Both the position numbers and the translations under genes were made by a program. Under the pieces are notes generated by a model. That model saw only the letters and a program-made list of their open reading frames with translations. It ran no database searches and was not told the DNA's origin. Shown in pieces: positions 54,789 through 64,000 of a DNA stretch of 64,000 nucleotides; the first letter of the stretch is position 1, and every line of letters starts with the position of its first letter. This DNA comes from Saccopteryx bilineata (Eukaryota; Chordata; Mammalia; Chiroptera; Emballonuridae): the NCBI RefSeq assembly GCF_036850765.1, contig NC_089491.1, positions 188,335,520-188,399,519 of the forward strand, written 5' to 3'.

Positions 54789-56950
54789 TCAAAACCTAAG
54801 ACATTATGGAATAAAAACAGGCAAAATGAAACATATGGATACAGAAGAGAACTAATTAAAATAAAAGAAAAATTTGGAAATAAAAGTTTGGCCACTTAAA
54901 TAAAAAGTCCAGATGGGGTTAACATTAGCTGGACAGTAGAAGCAAGATTTAGTGAACTGGAAGACTTCTGAGTAATTCAGCACAATGCAGCACAGACAGA
55001 GAGGTAAAAAGAACAGGAAGGAAACTGGAACAATGATAGAGAGTAGGAAAAATATTTGGAAAGATACAGCTGGAACGTCATAAGGTACCCAGGACTAAGT
55101 CATACGAAGTATGTGAAGGACATTTTTGAAGTAAATTATAAAACACTAACAAATAACATAAAAGAGCACTTGAGTATATGCAAAGATATAGCATATTTAT
55201 AGAATAGAAAACTTAATATCATCAATATTTGTTCTCCCTAAATTATTCTATAATCCCAAAAATAATTGTAACAAAAGTCCTAAGTGTGACTCTAAAATTC
55301 ACAGGTAAGAACAAAGGTCCCCAAATAGGCAAGATGATAATAAGGAAAAAAGAGAAAGAAGTTTCTCTGCCAGATCTTCAAGTGAGTACAAGGTATAGTG
55401 ATTTGGACAGCGCAGCACTGGCAGAGAACAGGGTAGACTGTCAGAGCAGAGAGCTCAAGACAACCACATGCCATGCAGAAAGCAGTGAAGTGGTGGTGAA
55501 CCGTGGCAAGTACAATTTAGTAAATACTAATCTCTAAAGAAAAAAAGACAAATAAGTCCTCTACCACACGCTAGACATAAAAATCAATTGATAATTTCAA
55601 GAGAAATAAAAACTACTGTATAAGAAAAGTAAAACTTCAAACCTTATAAAAATATACTGGGGGAAAAAGACAGGTCAGGAAGAATTTTGAGAGAAACACA
55701 GAGTGCAAGCTGTAACAAAAAAAGTTTAATAAATTTGATTAAAATTAAAGTGGAAATCACTTATCCGAAAAAGACACCATAAGTGAAATATATTTTTGAT
55801 ATTTATATAACCAACAAAGAATTAATAACCAGAACATATAAAGAAACCTAAAATAAATAAGAAAAAGAAAAAACTGGATAAAAATGTATATAATGAAAAG
55901 TATATAAATTATAAATTTATAGGAGAAATGCAAATTACATAAATATATATATTGGTATGCGTATGTGTGTGTATATATATACATATTTTTTTTTCTCACA
56001 CAGATTAATAACCTGGAAAATAAAAATTAAAACATTAAGGTACTTTTTATACCCCTTCGTTGGCAAAAACAGAAAAATCTGACAATGACAACTGCTGGCA
56101 AGGACAGGGAGCAAACTGCTTATGCGGAACTAGGGATCATGAACTGGAATATCTCTTGGAATAGTTTTGGGTCAGACATGCTTAAAGAAAGAACTATGCA
56201 CAGACCCTATAACCCAGTAATTCTACTCAGACTTTCTCAATAAGTGGTTCTCATCAGAAACATAAAACAGAAAATGATTTGTGGGATTATGTTCTCAACT
56301 ATCCCAAGGATGGTGCATAACCAGCATCATTGTAGATGCACAGGTGAGGAGTTAATTCATGCATACAATACCCTAGTGACACTGGGTATTGTGGCTTCAT
56401 TCTCCTGTGGACCCTGAGTGAAGAAGGCTGTGAGGGACGTTCACAGCCTCATTGCTGGAAATAGTCTAAAGTGAGATAAACTATGTGTCCAACAGGAGAA
56501 TAGCTATACATATTGCAGTATATCCCAGAACACTGTGAAATGTTGTCAGGAAGAACTTCAGCTATATGACATAGATGGATGTAGCTATAACTCAGAATTA
56601 ATGGTGAATGAAATAGTTACAGAACATTACATATTCTGATACCCCTGGTGTAGAAATTTAAGATATGTAAAAAAATAGTGTAGGTAGAAATATGTGTAGA
56701 AAAATATAAAGCACATGCAAAGGACAGCTAAGCTGCACATTTATATTGTGAGAGAAGACTGGGATTGTGGGGAGGCTCACAGGAAAATTGAACTCAATTA
56801 TAATGTTTTACCACTCTATACATCAAATTATGGCAAATATTAATAGCTACTAAACTTTTGTGTTTGGAACTTGGGTGTTTGTATTATTTTTTATACTTTC
56901 CAGCATGTTTAAAATAGCTCTTACTTAAAAAAATAGACTAAAGAAATACA
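53995..56950 (+). repeat. Old L1/HAL1-like remnant with (AC)n
   Basis: Begins near GAGTCAAGATGGCAAGATATG, which resembles the 5' start of old L1/HAL1 elements, and continues as A-rich, stop-filled sense sequence. It ends with a 3' region around GTATTATTTTTTATACTTTC. The L1-like block near 55690-55860 (ATAACCAGAACATATAAAGA) supports the family call. The (AC)n microsatellite at 54734-54789 lies within. Internal structure not resolved. Confidence 0.5.
54734..54789 (+). repeat. (AC)n microsatellite
   Basis: About 27 AC units with one AT interruption. Confidence 0.95.
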
Positions 56951-57084
56951 CAAAACATAACCTTTCAGATTTTTCTGAACTGGTGGTGACCTCTGTAGTG
57001 GTTGTGACCTGTGTCATATCACCTGGATAATCTTGAGAGTCTCTGTGCGCCAGGGTTATTGCCTCTCAAATGCACCTTCCTGCC

Positions 57085-57520
57085 TCCCCTGCTGCCAGAG
57101 CATTCTTTTTAAAACCTAAGTCTGACCACATAAGTCTCAGCGCTCCGCACCCCCACCCCAGGCTCCTGAACTGGCACGCAGGCCTTCTGGGATGCAACCT
57201 GGGGACCCACGTCCAGCCATATCTCCCAGGCCCCTCATTTTTTCATGCTTCCATAATACCAATTCCTTTTTGTTCCTCTGAACACATCATGCTGTTTTTG
57301 CATCTGTCTTTGTGCTCAGGTTGTTTCCCTCATGAAACAATGCTCAGGACCTTTCTCCATCTGGATGGCCTCCTCGACTGGCCCAGGTTGGGTTGGGTTC
57401 TCTCCTCCAGCCTCCACAGGGCCTCCAAATCTTTCCTGTCTTTTGAACTTGACACTGAAGGATTATAATTCATTGACTACTGTAGCTCTTAAGAATTACT
57501 ACGATGCCTGGCCCAGAAAT
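57085..57520 (+). repeat. L2 remnant
   Basis: Ordered L2-like blocks: AAGTCTGACCACATAAGTCT, GGCTCCTGAACTGGCA, TGCATCTGTCTTTGTGCTCAG, and a terminal part with TACGATGCCTGGCCCAGAAA. Diverged. Confidence 0.55.
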
Positions 57521-57626
57521 ACTTAACTGAATTGCAAGTGTGTTCTATATTTACTACTATTTCCCCCTCTCTAGTTTTCCCGACTAATGAGGTATTTCAT
57601 CTCACTGCGTAAGAAAACAAGAAATA

Positions 57627-57875
57627 GCCTGACCAGGTGGTGGTGCAGTGAATAGAGTCAGGCTGGGATGCAGAAGACCCAGGTTTGAAACCCCGAGGTT
57701 GCTGCTGGCTTGAGCATGGGGTCACTCACTTTGTGGTAGCCCCCACAGTCAAGGCACATATGAGAAAGCAATCAATGAACAACTAAGGAGCCACAACAAA
57801 GAGTTGATGCTTCTCATCTCCCTCCCTTCCAATCTGTCTGTCCCTCTCTCTGACTCTCTCTCTCTCTGTCAAAAA
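57627..57875 (+). mobile_element. Bat SINE, CCTGACCAGG type, 16-bp target duplication
   Basis: Head GCCTGACCAGGTGGTGGTGC, a short body, AGCAATCAATGAACAACTAA, CT-rich part and A tail. Duplication AAGAAAACAAGAAATA at 57611-57626 and 57876-57891. Shorter than 9461-9908 because it has few of the internal units. Confidence 0.92.
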
Positions 57876-57891
57876 AAGAAAACAAGAAATA

Positions 57892-59989
57892 AACTTGGGT
57901 CACTCACCTATCATCTCTTGCATCGTCTAACAACCTTAGAGAGGTTACCAAGGTGTATATTAACGGAATTTTTACAGTTAGAAGACTGAAAACATTCTCT
58001 TCTCAATGTTCTCTTCCTGGCCTACAATGTAAACTTATGCCATTGACTCAGTCTCCCCAAAGAGTTTATTCTGGATGAAAACATAGTAAGCATTTTTGGT
58101 TACTGTATTTTCTCTTCCAGTATTTCCCCGTGGTACTCTCCTCTCAGCCCCTCACCTCCTGCTCAGGGTGTCCTACTGTTATTATCTCATATTTTATTTT
58201 ACCATCTCTGCTTCTCAGGCACACTGGGCCTAAGTTAATAGATTTAAGCTATAAAGTGGTGTTTCCAGATATAGTGTAGGCTGCTTGTCTGTGACCTCAG
58301 ATATACAACACCAGTTTGGGTTTAAAAATAAATGATAACAAACTATAATTACTTAATCTGACTAAGTTATTACTCAGTAAATTTTTTTCCAAGTGCTATC
58401 AATGCTGTAATAAAATATTTCTGCACAAAGCATATTTTGAGATTTATGACACCCTTGCAGACTTCTATGCTGTTAACATCTCTTCCCAGTTTTATATAGC
58501 CCTTGGGAAATAACTCACTGCATTATCCTCACAACATCACTGACAAATTTTTTTTTCAGATGCCACACAAAGTCTGTTTTACATGGGACTGAAGACTTTG
58601 CTATGGTAAAAGAAAAGGGATGAAAATAGATGATTCTGTAATTTCATAGCCATTACACAACCACACACATTCAAAAAGATCAGAGAGACACGCAGAGAAA
58701 GTGCACCTCGGACTATTTACCTTTCTTTCTAGGCTTGAAGGTAAAGGCTCTCAAGAGCAGGGATGGTGGGTTTACAATCAGCCCACACCAAGGATTTCCC
58801 AGGATCATGGGGTGCAAAGCCTGGAGAACCATCACTGTCTCAGTCCAGCTGTAGCCTCTTAGATACAGCAGCCCAGTCACCCTGCTGTCCCAGTCCACCA
58901 TCTACACTTTAGGTATCCCCTGAAAACACTGCAAAAGAGTTCCCAGAAACTGAGAGAACACAGACACATATCCGACCTGCCAGGATGTCAAAATCTGAGC
59001 TGCACCAGTACCCAGGGAGACAAGCTTTAATTACCACCTTTCCACCAAGCAACTGCTTCTCATCACTGTTTTTAAACCTGCAATTCTACTCCTAAATCAG
59101 ATGCCCTGTGAGCTAATTATGTGTGGAAGACAAAAACGAACAAACACATTTACATTCGAAACTTGTAGTGCCAGTCATAAAATCCTGAAGCCTGGCATTC
59201 TTCATCTACCACCTCTACAGGGGTCTACTGGGATGCCCTCAGAACCACGCTGGATTGCTGAGCCCTCCACTGAAGCATGACTGATAATGAACACAAAGGG
59301 GGGGGGGCGAGCTGCTGCACTTCAGGGTTCTGGGAGAACTGGTCTGGAAGGTGCACTGAGAGTGCCCATGACAAACCTCCCAGGCTTCCCCGCCGCCCGC
59401 CATGTGGCAGCTATAAGATGGGGCTGCCCGCCTCTCCACACAGGATTCCAAAAAGAGCTCTTCTCTAGTGAGCATGCCTAGATTTGCAAGCTGGGAGTAA
59501 GGTATTTTAGAGAATGTCCCTTAAATCTAGTCATTTGGGTTTAAAGGGGAAAACATATAGTTACCAAAGTCTCCTATGGTGATGCTATAGGTCACAGTAA
59601 ATGCTCCCAGACCAACTGGTCATCAAGGTTCACAGTCTGGAAATGCCTGGAAAGCAGCCTTTTGTTGACAGAGTGCCACCACACTGTCACTCTGATAACC
59701 TCCGAAGTGCTGGAATGACAACAAACTAACTTGTACACAATAAATGCTTCGCCTTGACAATCACAGCAGGGTAATTAGAAAAAATGCCATGAGTACATCT
59801 CTGTTCAGCCGCACAGAACTCCTGTGTCCAATTCACACACCAGAAGCTAACTCAGTGTGGCTTTCTGTGTTTGCCCGTGCTCACCTGTACTCGGCTCCCC
59901 TGGAAGTCACTGCCAAAGCCACAGAGAGGCCAAAGCACTTTCAAGCCAGGCCAGTTTTCCAACCACCTCCACAGCATGGAGCTTGGCAG
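57892..59989. other. Apparently unique sequence, no gene seen
   Basis: Mixed composition, no repeat family or supported coding frame. A short G run lies near 59298-59308. Confidence 0.4.
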
Positions 59990-60230
59990 AGGTGGCAAAG
60001 TGTTTGGACCATGGAATCTGGAGCTAGATGACCTGGGTTTGAATCCTGGCTCCACCACTTGCCCAGTTCATAAATCTGGGCAGCTTACTTCAGTTTTCTT
60101 TGCCTCAGTTTTCCAATCTAAATAATGGAGTTAAAATAGCACTTACCTCTTGGGTAGTATGGGGCTGGGTTGGTATATGAAAAGTCCTTAGTATTATAGG
60201 TATCACTACATTGCTTTTCCTGTTACTAGA
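59990..60230 (+). repeat. MIR SINE remnant
   Basis: MIR order is clear: GGAATCTGGAGCTAGATGAC, CTGGGTTTGAATCCTGGCTC, CACCACTTGCCCAG, CTCAGTTTTCCAATCTAAAT and a decayed end. Confidence 0.85.
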
Positions 60231-62586
60231 GCACATGGGAGGAGAACATATAGGTGGCCCCCCATGGGTGTTTTACTCCACAAGGACAACTGCTTAGGGT
60301 TCACCTCAGTTGTGAGATGGAGGTTCCCAGCTTAATTCAATTGGCAATCAATTATAGGTCAAGCGCAATAAAATAAAGCAAACAAAAGGCATGTGGTTGG
60401 GTGACACACAGGAGCAAAAGGTTAGTCAAGTAAGTTGGCAAGTTAAGTAATTAGAGATGAAAAATTTCTTCTTCTCCGGTGAACTTACTTTTTAACAGTC
60501 TCCTTGGCTGGGCTAGAAGAAATTGTTTTCATAGTTTTAATGGCATAACCAAAACAAAGATAGTTTTATAGCCTTAATATTGTGAGGATAACATGAAGAA
60601 CAGTTATGAGAGTTGAACACATGGGAGCATGGCTCTCTCCATGCTGTGAGATAAATGTTTACAATTGTAATTGTCTCTTCCTTAGGAACAAAAAATATGC
60701 TCACAACAAAACAAATTACTTGTTTTTTTCTATCCTCCGAAGAAATTTCTAAGTTCTCAACAATGAATTCTTGTCCTATGGCACACAGGATGATTCTTTT
60801 CCATCATCCTGTGTGCCACACCTTCTAGAAATGTAATAAACGTGCAGTTAACAATGCAGCCTCTCTGCCCAGGCTTGTGTGGGGACCCTGGCATTCCAGA
60901 GCCTCTGCACTGCCCCAGTTCCAGCGGGATTCAGAGCTCTGGCCTGCTGGGCGCAGAGGTGCATCTTATCTGGCCACTGTACTTCCTTCCCATTTTGATG
61001 TTTTCTGCGTTCCAGAATCAACACGTTGTCCTTTCACTCTATGGTGGCTGTGTAGGGGGTTTGAGGAATTTCAGCTCTGAGCAAGGAAAAGACAGAACCT
61101 CAAGGTGGCAGTCACACACACAATACATGAGGAGACTTTTTGACAGACTTGTGTGCAGGGGAAGTCTCTCACAGCCTAAGATGGTCCAGAGGCTATCGCA
61201 AAGTTTCACAGGGTATGCAAAGCAGGCAGGGGCTGATGGGCTAAAAGTCTGCTTTTTTGAGCTATGTTTAAAACAATTGGATGTGCAAACATTTGTATTT
61301 GGTGTTCATGGGCTTTTGAGCTAGTACATTTCAGACTTTTTGGCTCATTTATATAACATGCCTGTCAGGTCAAATGAAATCCAAGCCATCCATCTTCCTG
61401 ACTAATATAATTTATGCTAAACTGTTAAATCATTTAACCTAAGAAGCCACTGGTAATTTCTGATTCTTTTGCTACTTAATCACTTCATTTTTCTGAGAAT
61501 GAAAAATGTCTGAGAAGTCGACCACCTACTAGCATTTACTGCTCTTTTCCTTGAATCCTTGACATTGAATTGAGTCTCAGAGAAGGTGCATGAGAAGCAC
61601 CCGAGATAGTCAATGAAGCATTTTCCCGACCACACTTGTATTTCTGGGGGGCAGGGGGAGGAAATTAGTAATTTGTAATTTTTATAAAAGTTCTCCAGGT
61701 GATGGGAAGCCAGGCTGTGAGCCAAAATTCTGGATGCTGGAAGCTTTCACAGGGAAATACAAGATGTGATCTCTGCTCTTATAGTTCCTTGCTGTTTCAT
61801 TGAAACAAGAAAATACACTTTGGGAATAAAAGAGAAAGTATTGGGCAATGAAAAATCATGAATGAAGCCCAAGGACAGGTCTGAACAGTGTGTACGGGGC
61901 AAGGAGGAAGGCACCAAGAGCTCTACCAAAGGCGTGTGTTGAGAGGTAATGAGGAATTCAGGTGGGATGAGTAGCATGGGCTGGACTAAGATATTATCAC
62001 AGATACCTACATGTAATATCTATCCGAATCTCTCTGAATAGACTATAATGTGCAATCAAGGTATCAACAAATATGAGACATTTAGCGACAAATAAGGAAA
62101 TAATAATATCTTTCATTGGCAGAGTAATCAATTATTTTTAAAATTACTTTTAATATTTCATCTCTTCAAACCCTGTGAGAGCTGTAATGTAATTTTCTCG
62201 ATGAAGCAGTCACTGACTGGCTCGAGGAAGGAAGGAAATGAACACTTGTAGAGCCTCCTTAATGAGAACATGGATTAAGCACTTTCAGAAAATTATTTTA
62301 TTTAATCATATCTAATTTCAACAGCTTTGAGACAGTGAAATTGTTCATTTCTAGTTGATGATCCAGAGTCTCAGGTGTCTCAGTCGTGGTCAGCAGTCTC
62401 ACTGACAGTGAGGAAGTAAGGAATTACAGAGATTGGCTCAGTCCTTCTTGCTGTACATCTCACACTAGTTTCACTGCAATGAAACTGAGCACATTCCAGA
62501 ACTGTATTTACTCTGTTAGGTACAACAACACTACGTACTATGAAAAGGAAAGCAATCAGAACTAGATTATAGAAATGAATCTATGT
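60231..62586. other. Mostly unique sequence with a perfect hairpin
   Basis: No gene. A MIR-like decayed block may lie near 62220-62400 (TAAGCACTTTCAGAAAATTA). The 16-bp hairpin at 60779-60818 is listed separately. Confidence 0.35.
60779..60818. repeat. Perfect 16-bp inverted repeat with 8-nt loop
   Basis: TGGCACACAGGATGAT, loop TCTTTTCC, then ATCATCCTGTGTGCCA. Every base of the 16-bp stem pairs. Confidence 0.92.
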
Positions 62587-62602
62587 ATGCATACAAGTGT
62601 TT

Positions 62603-62957
62603 GTTTTCTTAGTGCGAGGAGGGGAGGCAGAGACAGACTCCCACATAAGCCTGACAAGGATCCATCCGGCAAGCCCACTAGGGGGTGATGCTCTGCCTAT
62701 CTGGGGCATTGCTTTGTTGCAACTGGATCCATTTTTTTTAGCACCTGAGGCAGAGACCATAGAGCCTTCCTCAGCACCCAGGGCCAAATGGAACCTTGGC
62801 TGCAGGAGGGGAGGAGAAGAGACAGATAGAGAGAAAGGAGAGGGTGAGGGGTAGAGAAGCAGGTGGTCGCTTCTACTGTGTGCCCTGGCCAGGAATTGAA
62901 CCCACGACATCTACACGCCTGGCCGATGCTCTATCACTGAGTCAACCAGCCAGGGCC
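62603..62957 (-). mobile_element. Long bat tRNA-derived SINE, antisense
   Basis: Reversed head at the right (GGCCCTGGCTGGTTGACTCA on the minus strand), B-box complement GGAATTGAACCCA, the GC-rich body and a short tail region at left. Duplication TGCATACAAGTGTTT (62588-62602) and TGCATACAAGGGTTT (62958-62972), one mismatch. Confidence 0.92.
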
Positions 62958-62972
62958 TGCATACAAGGGTTT

Positions 62973-63422
62973 TAAAAGCCTTTCCTTGAGGGTCAAAAGT
63001 GAGATTATTCATTCTATGATTTGATGGCTACTAGAGAAATGAAATAATAGAGGAGAAAAATGATAAAGAAACAGATGTGGCAGAAAAGCATAAAAAAAGA
63101 GAAAAAAGATAATAAAACCTTGGAGGAGGTGTCAGTTCACTCAGAGGTGGGCCTACAGAGAAGGGAACCTAGTCAAATGACAGCTTGGAATGCGGTAGGA
63201 AGAGGCAGATGTACTAATTTCATCTATACCTATCATTGAAGATTTTAGGGAAAAAGGAGTTTAAATATAGATTTTTAAACGTTTCTATGACCAGATCCAG
63301 AAATTAAACTAAAGTAAGTTAATTTTGGTGCCAAACTTTGCCATAGAAACTTAGCTATCTTTATAGAAACGTGTTTTTGAATTTGTGACATGAGGAAGGC
63401 TACGAATGAGTAAGCTTAAGTA
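62973..63422. other. Apparently unique sequence, no gene seen
   Basis: AT-rich, no repeat or frame recognised. Confidence 0.4.
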
Positions 63423-63512
63423 TAACAGTGACTAACATTTATTTAGTTATAACTATGGACCATACCTATAATTATAGCTTTACAAACACCTCATGTAATG
63501 CTCAAGTCACTG
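63423..63512 (+). repeat. MIR-like remnant
   Basis: ACTAACATTTATTTAGTTAT through CATGTAATGCTCAAGTCAC follows the MIR 3' pattern but is strongly decayed. Confidence 0.45.
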
Positions 63513-63549
63513 TTTTTTCAGAAACCAACCTTTGGTTTAACTGATGTCC

Positions 63550-64000
63550 TCCAGTGCTTTTCTATTCTCTATTTCATTTTCTCTCTAGTCTTTTTTTCTC
63601 TTTCTGTTTCAGTTGTGTCTGCTCTCCTTTTGCTAACTTGTAAGCACTGAGATCTCTTGTATGCTTTTATTTAGGCACCCACAGCTATAACCTCCCCTGT
63701 AAGCAATCATTTGTTGTATTCCATAACTTTTGGCACGTTGTGTTTTCATTTTAATTCATCTCAAAATATTTTCTAGTTTTTCCATTGTGATTCTTTGTTG
63801 ACCCATTCATTATTTAAGAGTGTATTTTTTAATTTTTCAAGTTTCTTTCAGTTGTTTATTCCTTTTTTAAAATTGTAATTGAATAACATACTTTGTATAA
63901 TTTCAGCCCTCTTAAATTCATTGAAGCTTGTTTTATGGCCTGACATGGTCTGTCCTGGAGAATGTTATGCGTGCACTTGAGAAAAGTGTACCTCTGCTAC
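63550..64000 (-). repeat. Old L1 ORF2 piece, antisense, runs off the window
   Basis: Phrases such as TTGACCCATTCATTATTTAA, TGAAGCTTGTTTTATGGCCT and GTCCTGGAGAATGTTATG are the antisense of the L1 endonuclease-domain region. It continues past 64000. Confidence 0.7.

Noticed and set aside
60842..61324. 160-codon plus-strand frame from ATG
   Set aside because: Longest frame in the right-hand unique DNA, but without recognisable domain, splice context or codon pattern. Could be tested by RNA-seq, but I would not annotate it.

Overview
The window looks like intergenic or intronic DNA from a bat, and almost everything recognisable in it is transposable-element sequence. The organism call rests on thirteen tRNA-derived SINE copies with bat-type heads (about 200 to 435 bp) and on a young, GC-rich L1 lineage. 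Two of the SINE types, with heads reading GCCCTGGCCGGTTGGCTCAG and CCTGACCAGGCAGTGG, resemble what I remember from horseshoe and leaf-nosed bats. I give the family-level placement only moderate weight because nothing was searched. I found no host protein-coding exon, tRNA gene, rRNA gene or CRISPR array that I could defend.

Layout. Positions 1-8 kb hold a cluster of one non-autonomous LTR-retrotransposon family. There is an internally deleted copy (767-2558), a complete young copy with two nearly identical LTRs and a 5-bp target duplication (4256-6681), and a solo LTR (7175-7864) sitting inside an older LTR. The complete copy has no gag, pro, pol or env. It carries an open frame of 220 codons predicted to encode a membrane-spanning segment followed by a Glu/Ala-rich coiled coil. 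Positions 8-11 kb are mostly unrecognised, with two SINEs. Positions 11.3-18.1 kb are an older, broken sense-strand L1 with a 38-bp minisatellite near its 5' end and two SINEs inside ORF2. Positions 18-28.3 kb hold decayed L1 pieces, a TA-flanked MITE (19877-20104), an MLT1-like LTR and apparently unique DNA.

Positions 28.3-43.9 kb are the centrepiece. A full-length antisense L1 (ends 28325 and 43921, 13-bp target duplication) is interrupted in its 5'UTR by a second full-length, sense-oriented L1 (33825-41606, 16-bp target duplication). Each is about 7.8 kb. Together they form two roughly 5.4-kb inverted arms around a spacer of about 2.5 kb. The two L1s carry diverged 5'UTR promoters. Both start with a CRE palindrome, only the outer one has about 242-bp tandem monomer-like units, and both have antisense ATG frames pointing outward, in the geometry of primate ORF0. 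All their protein frames are broken.

Positions 44-50.7 kb are a SINE-rich stretch that includes a 3'-truncated 7SL RNA retrocopy with its own target duplication. Positions 50.9-53.5 kb are a compact class-I-like endogenous retrovirus with paired 362-bp LTRs, a tRNA-primer-site-like sequence, a nucleocapsid zinc-knuckle remnant and a protease remnant lacking its catalytic Asp. Positions 54-64 kb hold old L1/HAL1-like, L2 and MIR remnants, two SINEs, a perfect 16-bp hairpin (60779-60818) and an antisense L1 piece running off the right edge.

Nothing here forms a pathway. The functional logic is that of autonomous elements (the L1s) whose enzymes would have mobilised the SINEs and the 7SL copy in trans, and of LTR elements that needed proteins from elsewhere. 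Family names are by recognition of sequence pattern, not by database search.
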